Assembly (NCBI GenBank): GCA_040222275.1
Contig: JAVKDJ010000043.1
Coordinates: forward strand, 17,390-81,389
Direction of reading: 5' to 3'
Length of the DNA: 64,000 bases
Source of the DNA: CAXBNB01 sp040222275
GTDB lineage: Bacteria; Bacteroidota; Bacteroidia; Cytophagales; Cyclobacteriaceae
In this document: one piece after another, positions 26,986-37,284 of the stretch
Layout of the letters: every line of letters begins with the position of its first letter
Position numbering within the stretch: position 1 is the stretch's first letter
Translations under genes and position numbers: made by a program
The notes under the pieces: generated by a model
Databases searched by the model: none
Seen by the model: only the letters and a program-made list of their open reading frames with translations
What the model was told of the DNA's origin: nothing

Positions 26986-29436
26986 TCAAGGAGCCACACT
27001 CCAAACCTGCACATTGTCATATTCTATATGCTGTCCGTCCCCGTACAACTGAAAAAGCTTTTTGTCGGCTGTAAGGCCTGATGATTTCAGCGTGACTGCC
27101 GGGTTTCCATTCAAAATAGCCTCCACCTGATCACCGGCAAGCACCACAGTTGCCCTGTGCCATTTGGCTTTCTCCTTCAATGGAATATTGGCTTTTGTTA
27201 CCGTTCCGGCTGGGTAGTCCCTTATACTTACCTGCATCCCTTCATCAGTATCTTGAAAGGAAACATGAAATACATGGGCATCATCTCCATTCACCACAAG
27301 AACTGTTCGCTTGGCTATGGCCAAAAGAAAATCAAATTCAAAAATCGTGTTTTGGAGCTCCATCATGTGACGAGCAACCACTGCATGCTTACCGGGTACT
27401 TGATTAGAAATAAGCTTTCCATCAGTGATTGATATCTTTTCAAAATGTTCGATCCATTCACTGCCAACTTCGGCTCGTTCGAAATCATCGGAGAATAGTA
27501 ATTTGCCACGTTTGGCTTTCAGCGATCCTACCACATCTCCGGCTTGACTGTTTCTTTTTTCGAGCTGGGACACTTCATCCGGAAAAACCGGCACCCTGAT
27601 TGAAGCGCCAACCGTCCATTTTGGTTTTCCATATTCAATAGCCCCAATGTCAGGCTGACCAACCGCATCGTCCGTAATCCCTTTCACATCGATACCCGCA
27701 TCAATTGCAGAGGCACCAGGCTGAAGACTGAAATCCCTGCCGGCATATTCAGTAAATTCATTCACATTGGCTACCAGGTTGTGGGATTTTGTGATCCCAT
27801 AAAGCGTCTCGTCTGAATTAACCAGGTTGTTTTTCGTAACAATGACTGCCCCTTTTCTCTCCGCTCCGCGAACTTCCACAGCCTTTGTTACCCCCATGAT
27901 CGTGTTGTTTATAAAATAATTTTCTGTAGCTGAGCGGGTACGAATACCATCATGGGCATTCCAGACCACATTATGATGGATATTGTAGCCACTACTTGAA
28001 TTGTCTAAATAGATACCCACAGCTCCCCGATGGTGGCTTACAAAATCATGTAGGATGTTATAAGAAACTTCTGATTCTGCCAAGGGGGAAGTCCCCTGAT
28101 GGTTGGCATAAAAAAGCCCGGCATCAGGCACGAGGTATCCATGATGATGAATGTGGTTGTATTGCACCAAAGCCCGGTGGGCCACTTTTATCCCAAAACT
28201 GCGATTGCCCAACTCAATACCGTCACGTCCGCCATATCGGCTTGTATTTCGGATAATTTTATTGTCGTCACCTGCTGACCATATTGGCGAAAGCCTTTCA
28301 CCCTGCCAGTTGCATTGTTCGGCAATGGAATTTTCCAGGCGGTTGTTATTGCCCCAAAGGGAGAAACCATGTGTCCAGGTGTAGCCCACATAACAGTCCC
28401 TTATGACGTTGTTGTCACCGCCTACAAAAATGCAGGAAGCACCATTTTCAAAGTCTCCCCAAGCTTCCCTTTGGCTACTTCCACCGGCATAGAAGGTCTC
28501 AAAAGGCCCTCCGTACCTAACTGTACATTTGCTTATCGTGCAATTATCAGCTTCAGGCATATGGATATCAGCGGCTTTAAAATGAAGGCCCTCCAAAGTG
28601 ATGCCGTTTTTATTCGTTAGATTGAAACCGTGCGTACGTGTCCGTCCTTCGATAATGCTCATACCTACATCGGCACTATTGGGCGGGAGTAAGTACAAGG
28701 TATTGTCCTGCCAATGCCATTCGGTCTCCGCATCCAGGGCATTGAGGTGGCCAATAATGTACCCTGCCCCGTCACCAGTAAACTGGAAATTTGGGTTTTT
28801 CCACAAAACACTCAATTCAGTACAGGTGATAGTTTTTCCAGAGGAGGATTCCACCTTTCCCCGATGGCCTGTCCACCAGTTTCTCGTGGTGGGCAAACCC
28901 ATAAAATAAGCCCCAACCCAATAGTCATCCGGCTTGGCTTCCATCCTCTCAAATGTAACCAGGCCAGTGGGTTGCTCGGTTTTGATATTTACCAAATCCA
29001 GCTCATCGGTACTGAGCATATCCCCATCTTCGTCGGGGTACCTCGCCCAATTCATCCGCTTTCCATCCACAAAAACCTGGGTGATTTTTGTCTTCGAAGG
29101 AGCTTTCATAATTCCATCTGCCACTCCGCCATCATAAAGCTGCCAGCCCGTAATGACATCCAACCCTGTGATGAGTACATATTCATTTTCAAAATTTTTA
29201 AAGGTAAGTCCATCGGATTTAGGGGTTACGGTCTCACGATAGACCCCAGCCCGTATATAGCAGGTATCACCTGACACCATATTGTCGGCAGCTGTTTGTA
29301 TGGTGCGAAAAGGTTTTTCAAGTGTGCCTGGATTTGTGTCACTTCCACTTTTGACATCTACATAAATATCTTTCGCCAGGGCAAATGTGTTTGTTGCTAA
29401 AAACACGATAATAAATAGTTTTTTTATCACTATCAT
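26986..29436 (-). CDS. Secreted right-handed beta-helix protein with C-terminal concanavalin-like domain
   Basis: 816 aa, signal peptide 1-21. Opens with DIYVDVKSGSDTNPGT and PFRTIQTAADNMVSGDTCYI, the start of many parallel beta-helix glycan enzymes. Helix rungs (YNHIHHHGYL, SYNILHDF, YNIHHNVVWNAHDG, NYFINNTIMG) run to about 600. Residues 640-816 form a jelly-roll/laminin-G-like domain (LLFSDDFERAEVGSEW ...). The architecture is seen in GH141-type hydrolases and some lyases; no catalytic set can be fixed by eye. In this operon it is the best candidate for an uncharacterised chain-cleaving enzyme. Confidence 0.65.
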   Translation of the reverse strand: MIVIKKLFIIVFLATNTFALAKDIYVDVKSGSDTNPGTLEKPFRTIQTAADNMVSGDTCYIRAGVYRETVTPKSDGLTFKNFENEYVLITGLDVITGWQLYDGGVADGIMKAPSKTKITQVFVDGKRMNWARYPDEDGDMLSTDELDLVNIKTEQPTGLVTFERMEAKPDDYWVGAYFMGLPTTRNWWTGHRGKVESSSGKTITCTELSVLWKNPNFQFTGDGAGYIIGHLNALDAETEWHWQDNTLYLLPPNSADVGMSIIEGRTRTHGFNLTNKNGITLEGLHFKAADIHMPEADNCTISKCTVRYGGPFETFYAGGSSQREAWGDFENGASCIFVGGDNNVIRDCYVGYTWTHGFSLWGNNNRLENSIAEQCNWQGERLSPIWSAGDDNKIIRNTSRYGGRDGIELGNRSFGIKVAHRALVQYNHIHHHGYLVPDAGLFYANHQGTSPLAESEVSYNILHDFVSHHRGAVGIYLDNSSSGYNIHHNVVWNAHDGIRTRSATENYFINNTIMGVTKAVEVRGAERKGAVIVTKNNLVNSDETLYGITKSHNLVANVNEFTEYAGRDFSLQPGASAIDAGIDVKGITDDAVGQPDIGAIEYGKPKWTVGASIRVPVFPDEVSQLEKRNSQAGDVVGSLKAKRGKLLFSDDFERAEVGSEWIEHFEKISITDGKLISNQVPGKHAVVARHMMELQNTIFEFDFLLAIAKRTVLVVNGDDAHVFHVSFQDTDEGMQVSIRDYPAGTVTKANIPLKEKAKWHRATVVLAGDQVEAILNGNPAVTLKSSGLTADKKLFQLYGDGQHIEYDNVQVWSVAP

Positions 29437-29466
29437 TTAATACAATGGTTTTAGGTTAGGTATTCA

Positions 29467-30918
29467 TTATTTCATGATGGTCTCCATAGTCAATACTTTC
29501 GGGTTTTCGACATGTCCAGCCGGACGTGCATTTTTTGTTACCTCAGCGTCAAACTTTTGCATCGCTTGTTTCAACTGGGCTACAATTTCAGGTTGCTGAG
29601 ATGCGAGGTTCTTTTTTTCGGAAATATCGTCCTTCAAATTGAAGAGTGCTTCTTCCCCTTCGATGATTCTAAGTTTCCAATCTTTCCACCTCACAGCTTC
29701 CAGTGTTCCCCAGTGAGAGTAGAAAAAATATTCATGTGGGCTTTCTGCACCTTCCGTAAGTACAGGCATGATGTCCTTCCCATCAATGATTCGATCATCC
29801 GGCAATTCCGCACCAATCAGTTTTGCAAAAGTTGGGAGTATATCCATGGCAGTAAGCAATTCGTCACTATCACTTCCTGCTTGTATCCCCTTCGGCCACC
29901 GAATTACTGTTGGCATGCGCATTCCCCCTTCCAGCGTACTCCCTTTGCCTCCGGATAAGGGACTGAGAGAATTTTTTCGACTTCTACCTGCTCCATTGTC
30001 ACTCGTGAACAGCACAATGGTATTTTCATCGATCCCATGTTCTTTTAAGGCACCCAATATTTCACCGACAGACCAGTCAATTTCATGAATAGCCGTCTCA
30101 TAAATATCAGGGGAGGTTTTTATTCCATTTGATAGTAGCTCAGCATAATCTTCTTTGATTTCTGCTGAGGCAGCCAGTGGCCCATGTGGGATGGGGTGTG
30201 GGACATACAGAAAGAAATTTTCGTCCTTATGATCTTTGATGAATTTTACTGCTCGTTCTGTTACTCTTCTGGTAAGGTAATCAGCATCCGGATCCAGCTC
30301 TATTACTTCTTCTCCTTCCAGCATTGGTAGCGGAGGAAAATTGAAGAACTCCTGTCTGGGATGCCTTGGCATAATGTCGTGACTATAGGGCAAACCAAAA
30401 AATTCTTCAAAGCCCTGTCTTGTGGGCAAAAATTCAGGTTGATCCCCAAGGTGCCACTTCCCAAATATCCCTGTCCGATAGCCTGCCGAACGGGCAATTT
30501 CTGCAATGGTAATTTCATCAGGGTTCAGCCCGTTTCCATCCCCTGCCAGGCAAACCGGAAACCTTGTTCCCGGGGTTAAATTTGGCAATGCCACTGCCAG
30601 ACTTGAAGGAGGTTCCATGCTCACCCTCCTGGGATAACAGCCGGTCATCAAGGCTGCCCGGGATGGTGTACACAAAGGAGCAGCCACATAAAAACTGGTG
30701 AGCCGGGCACCTTCTTTTGCCATTTTATCAATATTTGGGGTGTACACATGATCACCCCCAAAGCAACCAAGGTCTGCATATCCCTGATCATCCGTGAAAA
30801 TGATGACAAGGTTGGGTCTGTCATTGTTTTCAGCTACTGATTGACTGCTTTTCTGGGAGCAGCTAAAAAGTGTTGCTAATAAAAGGATTATCAATAAGCT
30901 TAAATACGAATTTTTCAT
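29467..30918 (-). CDS. S1-family sulfatase (CTPSR)
   Basis: About 483 aa from the ATG at 30918, which gives a clean lipoprotein signal (LLLATLFSC); an ATG 24 bases upstream is possible. Formylglycine Cys in CTPSR (about 83), IFTDDQGYADLGC, GKWHLG, HPIPHGP, FTSDNGAGRS. Paralogue of the 24.3-25.8 kb sulfatase (shared LMTGCYPRR, GLNPDEITIAE, PTRQGFEEFFGLPYSHDI), with an extra loop after the active site (about residues 96-115). Placed directly before the beta-helix gene, 30 bases away. Confidence 0.93.
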   Translation of the reverse strand: MKNSYLSLLIILLLATLFSCSQKSSQSVAENNDRPNLVIIFTDDQGYADLGCFGGDHVYTPNIDKMAKEGARLTSFYVAAPLCTPSRAALMTGCYPRRVSMEPPSSLAVALPNLTPGTRFPVCLAGDGNGLNPDEITIAEIARSAGYRTGIFGKWHLGDQPEFLPTRQGFEEFFGLPYSHDIMPRHPRQEFFNFPPLPMLEGEEVIELDPDADYLTRRVTERAVKFIKDHKDENFFLYVPHPIPHGPLAASAEIKEDYAELLSNGIKTSPDIYETAIHEIDWSVGEILGALKEHGIDENTIVLFTSDNGAGRSRKNSLSPLSGGKGSTLEGGMRMPTVIRWPKGIQAGSDSDELLTAMDILPTFAKLIGAELPDDRIIDGKDIMPVLTEGAESPHEYFFYSHWGTLEAVRWKDWKLRIIEGEEALFNLKDDISEKKNLASQQPEIVAQLKQAMQKFDAEVTKNARPAGHVENPKVLTMETIMK

Positions 30919-30948
30919 GCGGTGTTTGGTAATGGCATTCATCAGCTT

Positions 30949-32376
30949 CTACTTTTTCAATTCTATTGGATCACGTTCTTGGGGTTCTTCCAGGTCAGGC
31001 ACTCGCTGATCAGTTCCAATCACATTCACATCGCCTAATTCAGCCCGAATGACTGCTGCCTGCTCCTTGAGCATCGCTACAATCTCAGGGTTATCATCTG
31101 CAACATTGGTTTTCTCTGCTAAGTCTTTTTCAAGATCATTCAGCACAAACTCATCCAAAGTGATATATCCTTTATCCACTTTGGGATGCCCTGTTTTTGA
31201 CCAGAAAGGTTGATCTGCCACGGTTCGTGGCAGATGGAGTTTCCACTTGCCCTTGCGAATCGCCTGTAGGTTTGTCCCATTGTAGTAATAGGTGAATTCA
31301 TGCGGCGATTCAGTAATATTTCCTCTCAGGATGTCTATGATGTTTTTTCCGTCTATTTTCCGGTCATTTGGTAGATCTACACCTCCCAAATCACAGAATA
31401 GGGGCAAAAGGTCCATGCTAGACATCAGGGTATTGGAAGTTTGTCCAGCAGGAATTTTACCTGGCCAATAGAAAATGCCAGGCACACGGTGGCCGCCTTC
31501 CATAGTACAATATTTTCCTCCACTCAAGCCCCCGGTCTGTCCCTTGTAAGTGGGGCCATTATCCGAAGTGAAAACCACCAGTGTATTATCATCCAGTTTT
31601 GCTTTTTTCAGGGCATCCATAATGCGACCCGTACTGAAGTCCAATTCCTGAATAAAATCACCATAATCGCCATAGTCAGAACTCCCCTTGAAGTCATCGC
31701 TTGGTAATAGTGGATTATGAACAATGTGATGGGATACATAAATAAAAAATGGTTCTTCCTGCTTTTCACCAATAAACTCCACCACCTTATCTGTGTAGGC
31801 AGTTGTGAGTATTTCACAGTCTACATTTTCAACTTTTACTTCTCTATTGTGATAGAGCGTATTGTTGTTGCTTCTATTTTGTGGATCAAAATTCCTGGGA
31901 ATTCCCAAGTATTCATCAAACCCGGCTTCTAAAGGATGTGATCCCTCGACCTCCATGCCCAGATGCCACTTGCCAACCATCAACGAACGATAGCCTACAG
32001 GCTTTAGCAGCTCTGGAATCGTCAATTCACCAGAGGCAAATCCATAGTTTTTGTATTTCGGAAAGTCAGGTCTGGTAGCAACCGGGTAACCTGCTCTCAT
32101 CGGATACCTACCCGTTAGTAAGGATGCGCGGGATGGACTGCATACATTGGCTGGAATAAAGAAGTCGGTACTACGAAAACCTCCTGCAGCCAATGCATCC
32201 AGGTTAGGTGTTTTGATTCCTTCAGCACCATAGCAACCAATATCGCCATAACCCAGGTCGTCGGCAAAGATGACGATGATGTTGGGTGGGGTTTGTGCTG
32301 TTTCTTTCTTCTCCTGTTTAGCTGTACAGTTTAAGTTTAATGCTATGATTAAAACCCATATGTATTCAAACTTCAT
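30949..32376 (-). CDS. S1-family sulfatase (CSPSR)
   Basis: About 475 aa from ATG at 32376 (MKFEYIWVLIIALNLNC, lipoprotein signal). ATG at 32394, just after the upstream stop, is an alternative; longer frames run into the neighbour. Formylglycine Cys in CSPSR (about 79), IFADDLGYGDIGCYG, GKWHLGM, HHIVHNPLLP and FTSDNGPT. Its C-terminal part differs from the paralogues nearby (EFVLNDLEKDLAEKT). Six bases separate it from the next sulfatase downstream. Confidence 0.93.
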   Translation of the reverse strand: MKFEYIWVLIIALNLNCTAKQEKKETAQTPPNIIVIFADDLGYGDIGCYGAEGIKTPNLDALAAGGFRSTDFFIPANVCSPSRASLLTGRYPMRAGYPVATRPDFPKYKNYGFASGELTIPELLKPVGYRSLMVGKWHLGMEVEGSHPLEAGFDEYLGIPRNFDPQNRSNNNTLYHNREVKVENVDCEILTTAYTDKVVEFIGEKQEEPFFIYVSHHIVHNPLLPSDDFKGSSDYGDYGDFIQELDFSTGRIMDALKKAKLDDNTLVVFTSDNGPTYKGQTGGLSGGKYCTMEGGHRVPGIFYWPGKIPAGQTSNTLMSSMDLLPLFCDLGGVDLPNDRKIDGKNIIDILRGNITESPHEFTYYYNGTNLQAIRKGKWKLHLPRTVADQPFWSKTGHPKVDKGYITLDEFVLNDLEKDLAEKTNVADDNPEIVAMLKEQAAVIRAELGDVNVIGTDQRVPDLEEPQERDPIELKK

Positions 32377-32396
32377 TGCTTTTAAGTGCGTCATAG

Positions 32397-34055
32397 TTAT
32401 TTTTTCTGCTGTTCCAACCTTTTCCTGTCTCGCTCTGCAAATGCCTCCAGATTGATCCATCCCAACTTTTCATATGGTCCAATATTCCCTCTGTATCCAT
32501 CCAAAATTTCTTGTAGTTCTGCTTTCACCTTTGGGTTTTGTTCCACCACATTTTGTGATTGGTAGGGATCTTTTTCTAAATCATACAGTTGTTCTGCCGG
32601 AGCACCTTCTTTGACTTTATTGCCTTCTACATCACTATTTATTTGGTTAGTAAGGGCAAATGCGGCGGCTCCTCCCAATAGGTGATCTCCAACTTTCTTA
32701 CCTTGAAAGCCACCCTCGTCCTGCGATGGGATATAAACCCACTTCCCTTTTCGGATGACCAGATGCCCTGGATTGTTTGGTGAAATTACCAGTATTTCCC
32801 TTTGAGGTGAATCAGCCTCCCCAGTGAGTTCTGCCAATTGGTCCACACTGTCATGCTCCTTGTCTTCGCCTATATTTTGACCTGTAATGGAAGCGAACGT
32901 AGCAAGCAGGTCTATTTGACTAATCAACCGATCAGACTGACTCCCAGCGGGAATTCTACCTGGCCATTTAGCAATGAAAGGAATACGGTGGCCACCTTCC
33001 CAAGCACCAAATTTGAACCCTAGTAAGTCTCCGTTAAGCTTGTGGCCAGCTTTCCATGCATCCTGACCTCCGTTGTTGAGCATACCTCCATTGTCACTCG
33101 TGAAAACTACCAGGGTATTTTCCTCTTCTCCTATCTCCTTCACGGTTCGAAGTACCTCTCCCACTATCCAATCCAGTTCGTGAATGAAGTCCCCATAGCG
33201 TCCTGCTTCGCTCGTTCCTTTAAATTGTGGTGCTGGTGTAAAAGGATGGTGGATGTTGGTGGTCGCCAGGTATAAGAAAAAAGGTTGATCTTGTTGTTTA
33301 TTGGAAGCATTCTTCATCCACTCTATTGCCTTTTCCTTCAGCGTAGTTCCAATTTTTTCATCTTCATATAGCAGATGTGCTTTTTCTGCTCCTCCAATAG
33401 CTTTGTACCCTGACTTTGCCGGCCACTTTTGTGTGACAGATTCAACATTCGTGACGAATGGGTCACTGGAATCATACCCTACTACATTGTGGTTTTCAAC
33501 GTACACAAATGGTGCCCCACTGTTTACACTGGGTATCCCAAAATAATAGTCGAAACCTAGCTCCAGTGGTCCGGGTTTAAGTTCACCGTCCCAATTTGGA
33601 GCTTCTTCACCAAGACCCAAATGCCATTTTCCCACACAGGCTGTGGCGTATCCCGCTTGCTTCAAGACACTGGCAATCGTAGGAGCTTTCGTATCAATGG
33701 TCAGTCCCTGGGTCACACCTGGCACTGGCCCCCAAAAGTTTTGTCTTAATGGGTATCTGCCTGTTAGCAATCCATATCGTGAAGGCGAACATACCGCAGA
33801 GGCCGTATGTGCATCTGTAAACCTTCTGCCCTCGCTGGCCAATTTGTCAATATTGGGTGTTTGAACAAGTTTGGCTCCATAGCAGCCCAGGTCACCATAA
33901 CCTAAATCGTCTGCATTGATCAGGATAATGTTAGGTGGCTTTTGCTCAACGTCCTTTTTTTCTGTGCTCAAAGTGCAACCTGTGATCATTGCCACCAGGA
34001 ACACCGTCAATATACTTGCTAATCCCTCTCCATCTCTTTTAATAATTGACATCAT
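32397..34055 (-). CDS. S1-family sulfatase (CSPSR), tandem copy 1
   Basis: 552 aa lipoprotein (signal VAMITGC). NADDLGYGDLGCYG, formylglycine Cys in CSPSR (about 89), GKWHLGLG, TTNIHHPFTP and FTSDNGG. Strongly similar to the gene just upstream over the whole length (shared RRFTDAHTASAVC, ELGFDYYFGIP, HELDWIVGEV, LLGFKFGAWEGGHR), so a tandem duplication. The start overlaps the upstream stop (ATGA). The longer length than typical S1 enzymes comes from an insertion around 190-230 and a C-terminal extension. Confidence 0.94.
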   Translation of the reverse strand: MMSIIKRDGEGLASILTVFLVAMITGCTLSTEKKDVEQKPPNIILINADDLGYGDLGCYGAKLVQTPNIDKLASEGRRFTDAHTASAVCSPSRYGLLTGRYPLRQNFWGPVPGVTQGLTIDTKAPTIASVLKQAGYATACVGKWHLGLGEEAPNWDGELKPGPLELGFDYYFGIPSVNSGAPFVYVENHNVVGYDSSDPFVTNVESVTQKWPAKSGYKAIGGAEKAHLLYEDEKIGTTLKEKAIEWMKNASNKQQDQPFFLYLATTNIHHPFTPAPQFKGTSEAGRYGDFIHELDWIVGEVLRTVKEIGEEENTLVVFTSDNGGMLNNGGQDAWKAGHKLNGDLLGFKFGAWEGGHRIPFIAKWPGRIPAGSQSDRLISQIDLLATFASITGQNIGEDKEHDSVDQLAELTGEADSPQREILVISPNNPGHLVIRKGKWVYIPSQDEGGFQGKKVGDHLLGGAAAFALTNQINSDVEGNKVKEGAPAEQLYDLEKDPYQSQNVVEQNPKVKAELQEILDGYRGNIGPYEKLGWINLEAFAERDRKRLEQQKK

Positions 34056-35647
34056 TTCTTTGTTAGGTTTTCTCTTAGTTGTCCTAATCGTGCATCCATC
34101 TTGGCAACCATCTCTGGATACTCAGCATAGAGATTTTGGGTTTGGTTGGGGTCGATCACAAGATCGTACAACTGTGCAGGCGGGGCGTCTTTTTTCAGCT
34201 TTCCATTTTCGATATCACTATTGTTGCCACCTACCAATGCGACTCCTGCTGGGCCTCCCCATGCATGGTGCTCGGGCTTGGAACCAGTAAACCCACCACT
34301 TCCCTTTGCCGGGATGTACATCCATTTCCCCTGACGAAGGGACAGGTTTTCAGGTCGTCGTGGTGCAAGGAGCAGTTCATCCCTGACAGCTCCTTCTTCT
34401 CCCAAGAACGCCGGCAAAACATTTACACTATTTTTGTCAGCCAACTTCAGTTTTCCTACCTGATCCGTGAGTGCTGTAAAAGTGGCCAGCATATCTACTG
34501 TAGAAATGAGTTGATCTGATACAGTATTTTCAGGGACTTTGCCAGGCCATTTCACAATGAAAGGCACCCGGTGGCCTCCTTCCCACACACCAAACTTGAA
34601 GCCTAAAAGGTCGCCATTGATTTTATGTCCTTTTTCGACTGCTATCCTGCCACCTAAATTCAACATCCCGCCATTGTCGCTGGTGAAGATTATCATTGTG
34701 TTTTCAGACAAACCATTTTCTTCCAGAGATTTTACAATCTCCCCAACCATCCAGTCCAGCTCATGGATGTAATCGCCATAGAGACCTGCCTGACTTGTAC
34801 CCTTGAATCTCGGTGCGGGTGTGAAAGGGTGGTGAATGTTAGTTGTCGCGAAATAGAGGAAGAACGGGTTTTCTTTGTTTTTGGAAATCCAGTCAGTGGC
34901 TTTTTCGGTTAAATAGGTGCCTGTTTTTTCATCGTCATAGTATTCATGCGCTTTTAGTGCCCCTGCAAAAAGGTTTGGGCTTTTTCTTGATGCTTCTTCT
35001 GGGAAAGTCGGTGTAGGAGAAGGCTGTAAATCTCCTTTATAATTTCGACCCAGATAGACAAGGGGATCATTCGGGTCGTGCCCGACAACCTTCTTATTTT
35101 CAACATATACGAAAGGACTGCCACTATTGACAAATGGAATACCCCAATAGTAGTCAAACCCCACTTCGTTTGGCCCTGGCCCAAGTGGCACTTGCCAATC
35201 GTTTTCCTCCGTACCGAAACCTAAATGCCATTTTCCTAAACAAGCAGTGCGATACCCCTTGTTTTGAAATACTTTCCCTACTGTCAGCGTGGTAGTATCA
35301 ATAAGCAATTTCTCAAGTGTAGGCAAAGGTCCCCAACTATTCACCCGTATAGGATATTCTCCAGTAAGCAGCGCATATCGGGAAGGTGTGCAAACCGCTG
35401 AAGCCGTGTGAGCATCGGTAAACCTGCGGCCGTGTGCTGCCAGTTTATCGATATTGGGTGTTTGCACTTTTGTGGCTCCCTGACAACTCAGATCTCCATA
35501 GCCTAAATCATCGGCATAGATGAGAATGACATTTGGAGGTTGCTCTTCTGACTCTGATTGAGGTTGGGAACACCCATAACCTAACCACAAAATCAACATT
35601 GGTACAAAGCCAATAAGATTCCCAAATTTTATCATCTTCTCCTTCAT
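34052..35647 (-). CDS. S1-family sulfatase (CTPSR), tandem copy 2
   Basis: 531 aa lipoprotein (signal LWLGYGC). YADDLGYGDLSCQG, formylglycine Cys in CTPSR (about 86), GKWHLGFG, TTNIHHPFTP, FTSDNGG. Paralogue of the downstream neighbour. The main differences are in the loops after the active site (NSWGPLPTLEKLL) and the Pro-rich insertion around residue 205 (LQPSPTPTF), where substrate contacts usually lie, so position specificity has probably diverged. Confidence 0.94.
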   Translation of the reverse strand: MKEKMIKFGNLIGFVPMLILWLGYGCSQPQSESEEQPPNVILIYADDLGYGDLSCQGATKVQTPNIDKLAAHGRRFTDAHTASAVCTPSRYALLTGEYPIRVNSWGPLPTLEKLLIDTTTLTVGKVFQNKGYRTACLGKWHLGFGTEENDWQVPLGPGPNEVGFDYYWGIPFVNSGSPFVYVENKKVVGHDPNDPLVYLGRNYKGDLQPSPTPTFPEEASRKSPNLFAGALKAHEYYDDEKTGTYLTEKATDWISKNKENPFFLYFATTNIHHPFTPAPRFKGTSQAGLYGDYIHELDWMVGEIVKSLEENGLSENTMIIFTSDNGGMLNLGGRIAVEKGHKINGDLLGFKFGVWEGGHRVPFIVKWPGKVPENTVSDQLISTVDMLATFTALTDQVGKLKLADKNSVNVLPAFLGEEGAVRDELLLAPRRPENLSLRQGKWMYIPAKGSGGFTGSKPEHHAWGGPAGVALVGGNNSDIENGKLKKDAPPAQLYDLVIDPNQTQNLYAEYPEMVAKMDARLGQLRENLTKK

Positions 35648-35685
35648 AGCTATTTTAATTCGTTTCTTGCTTCCTTTAAATTCTG

Positions 35686-37284
35686 TTAATCAAATCGCAC
35701 CGTGGCTAATACACGTTCTCTTGGATTGAAATGGCCATTTTTCAAGTCACCATTGCACTCTTTCAATAGTATTTCCTTGAGCTTTAAAAACTTATCATTA
35801 TTCTGCTCAATCAAATTATTTTCTTCACGATAGTCATCCGGCAAATAATACAGTTGAAAAATATCTTCGGGAGTTTTATACCTCAGTTTCCAACCGTCAT
35901 TGGTTACCAACGCTGGCCCCATAAAGGAAGCAAACACGGTATGTTCCCGCTTCTGAGGGTTTTCATATCCCAACAATTCTGGGAGATAAGATTGACTGTG
36001 TTTTTCTACAGGAAGTTCAATGTCGAGTAGGTCCGCATAAGTAGCCATCATATCGTAATTGGCTACCAGTTGATCCACTGTTTTCCCTCCTTCTATATTC
36101 CCCTTCCAATAATAAATGAGTGGCACCCGAACGCCTCCTTCCCAGTTACTTCGCTTGATCCCGGCCATCCCATCATTGCCATCAAAAACATCTACGGCCG
36201 TGTTACTATAGTATTTAGTGTTTATGTTGTCAATTTTCTCTCCCATCAAGTTTACCTTGTTGGACTTAACCAGCTTTCCTTCACTTGGGTAATACAATTC
36301 GTGCCCATTGTCTGAAGAGAAGACAATTATTGTGTTCTCCAAAATGCCGTGCTTCTGCAATTCTTCAACGATAATCGCAACATGATCATCCAACATCTTC
36401 ACCATGGAGGCATACGTTTTTTCTATTTCTGTTAAATCCGGGTTATTGACAAAGTCTTTATGAATTTCAGGAATAGCCGATGGCCCATGTGGCAACTGTG
36501 TCGGATGATAGAGGAAAAAATTTTCCTCCCGATGATCTCTGATAAATGCTAAAATCTTATCCAGGATAAGGTTTTGCGAATATTGCTTTTTCCCATCCAT
36601 GTTCCATCGGTCTTCGTACCCTCCGTTTTCGTCACGCTCCTTCGTTTTCCCACAATCAGGTCGTGTGTTGCCTTCTATGCTAACCTGTTTTCCATTTTCA
36701 AATAAAAATGGAGGATAAAACCCATGACATCTTACATGGTCGTAATATCCGTAGTACTCATCCCAACCATGCCTTTTCAATTGATTATGTGTGGTAGAAA
36801 AACCCCAATCCAGTTTACCGAATTGCCCCGTGACGTACCCCGCTTTTTGAAATACTTCAGCCAAAAACACTTCATCTTCCGGGATAGGTCCGTACTGTTC
36901 ATCCAAAGCCTTTTGAACTGTTGTGTTTTCGAGCGTCGTGTCTTTTGATAGCGGTATGTATGCACCTCCACCAGCTATCTTCCATTTGTCTGTCTGGCAG
37001 TCGTGATAGCCGCTGAGCAAGCTGGCTCGTGCCGGTGCACAATACATGCTACCATAGGCATTTTCGAACCGCACACCCTGGGCTGATAACTTATCAATAT
37101 TGGGGGTCTTTATGATTTGCTGGCCTTCGCTGGACAGTAATCCCCTTCCCAAATCATCGGCATAGATAAAAACCACATTGGGGCGTTTTTCTGTCGGTTC
37201 TGCTGATTTTTGCTCCCTTATCCCGCAAGAAACCAAAAACAGGAATACCGCTATCACGCTTATATTTTTAGTTAGTCGGATCAT
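35686..37284 (-). CDS. S1-family sulfatase with CAPAR motif and GKLD variant
   Basis: About 532 aa from ATG at 37284; ATG at 37293 is nearly equivalent. Lipoprotein signal FLFLVSC. The start overlaps the end of the upstream sulfatase by some 20 bases. Formylglycine Cys lies in CAPAR (about 82), acceptable for the C-x-P/A-x-R rule. YADDLGRG and FSSDNGH metal ligands are present. The usual GKWH reads GKLDWG, so the histidine that normally contacts the substrate sulfate is missing. It also has an unusual insertion rich in Cys and Asp (about 95-125 and 190-215). Probably a distinct sulfatase subfamily. Confidence 0.9.
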   Translation of the reverse strand: MIRLTKNISVIAVFLFLVSCGIREQKSAEPTEKRPNVVFIYADDLGRGLLSSEGQQIIKTPNIDKLSAQGVRFENAYGSMYCAPARASLLSGYHDCQTDKWKIAGGGAYIPLSKDTTLENTTVQKALDEQYGPIPEDEVFLAEVFQKAGYVTGQFGKLDWGFSTTHNQLKRHGWDEYYGYYDHVRCHGFYPPFLFENGKQVSIEGNTRPDCGKTKERDENGGYEDRWNMDGKKQYSQNLILDKILAFIRDHREENFFLYHPTQLPHGPSAIPEIHKDFVNNPDLTEIEKTYASMVKMLDDHVAIIVEELQKHGILENTIIVFSSDNGHELYYPSEGKLVKSNKVNLMGEKIDNINTKYYSNTAVDVFDGNDGMAGIKRSNWEGGVRVPLIYYWKGNIEGGKTVDQLVANYDMMATYADLLDIELPVEKHSQSYLPELLGYENPQKREHTVFASFMGPALVTNDGWKLRYKTPEDIFQLYYLPDDYREENNLIEQNNDKFLKLKEILLKECNGDLKNGHFNPRERVLATVRFD

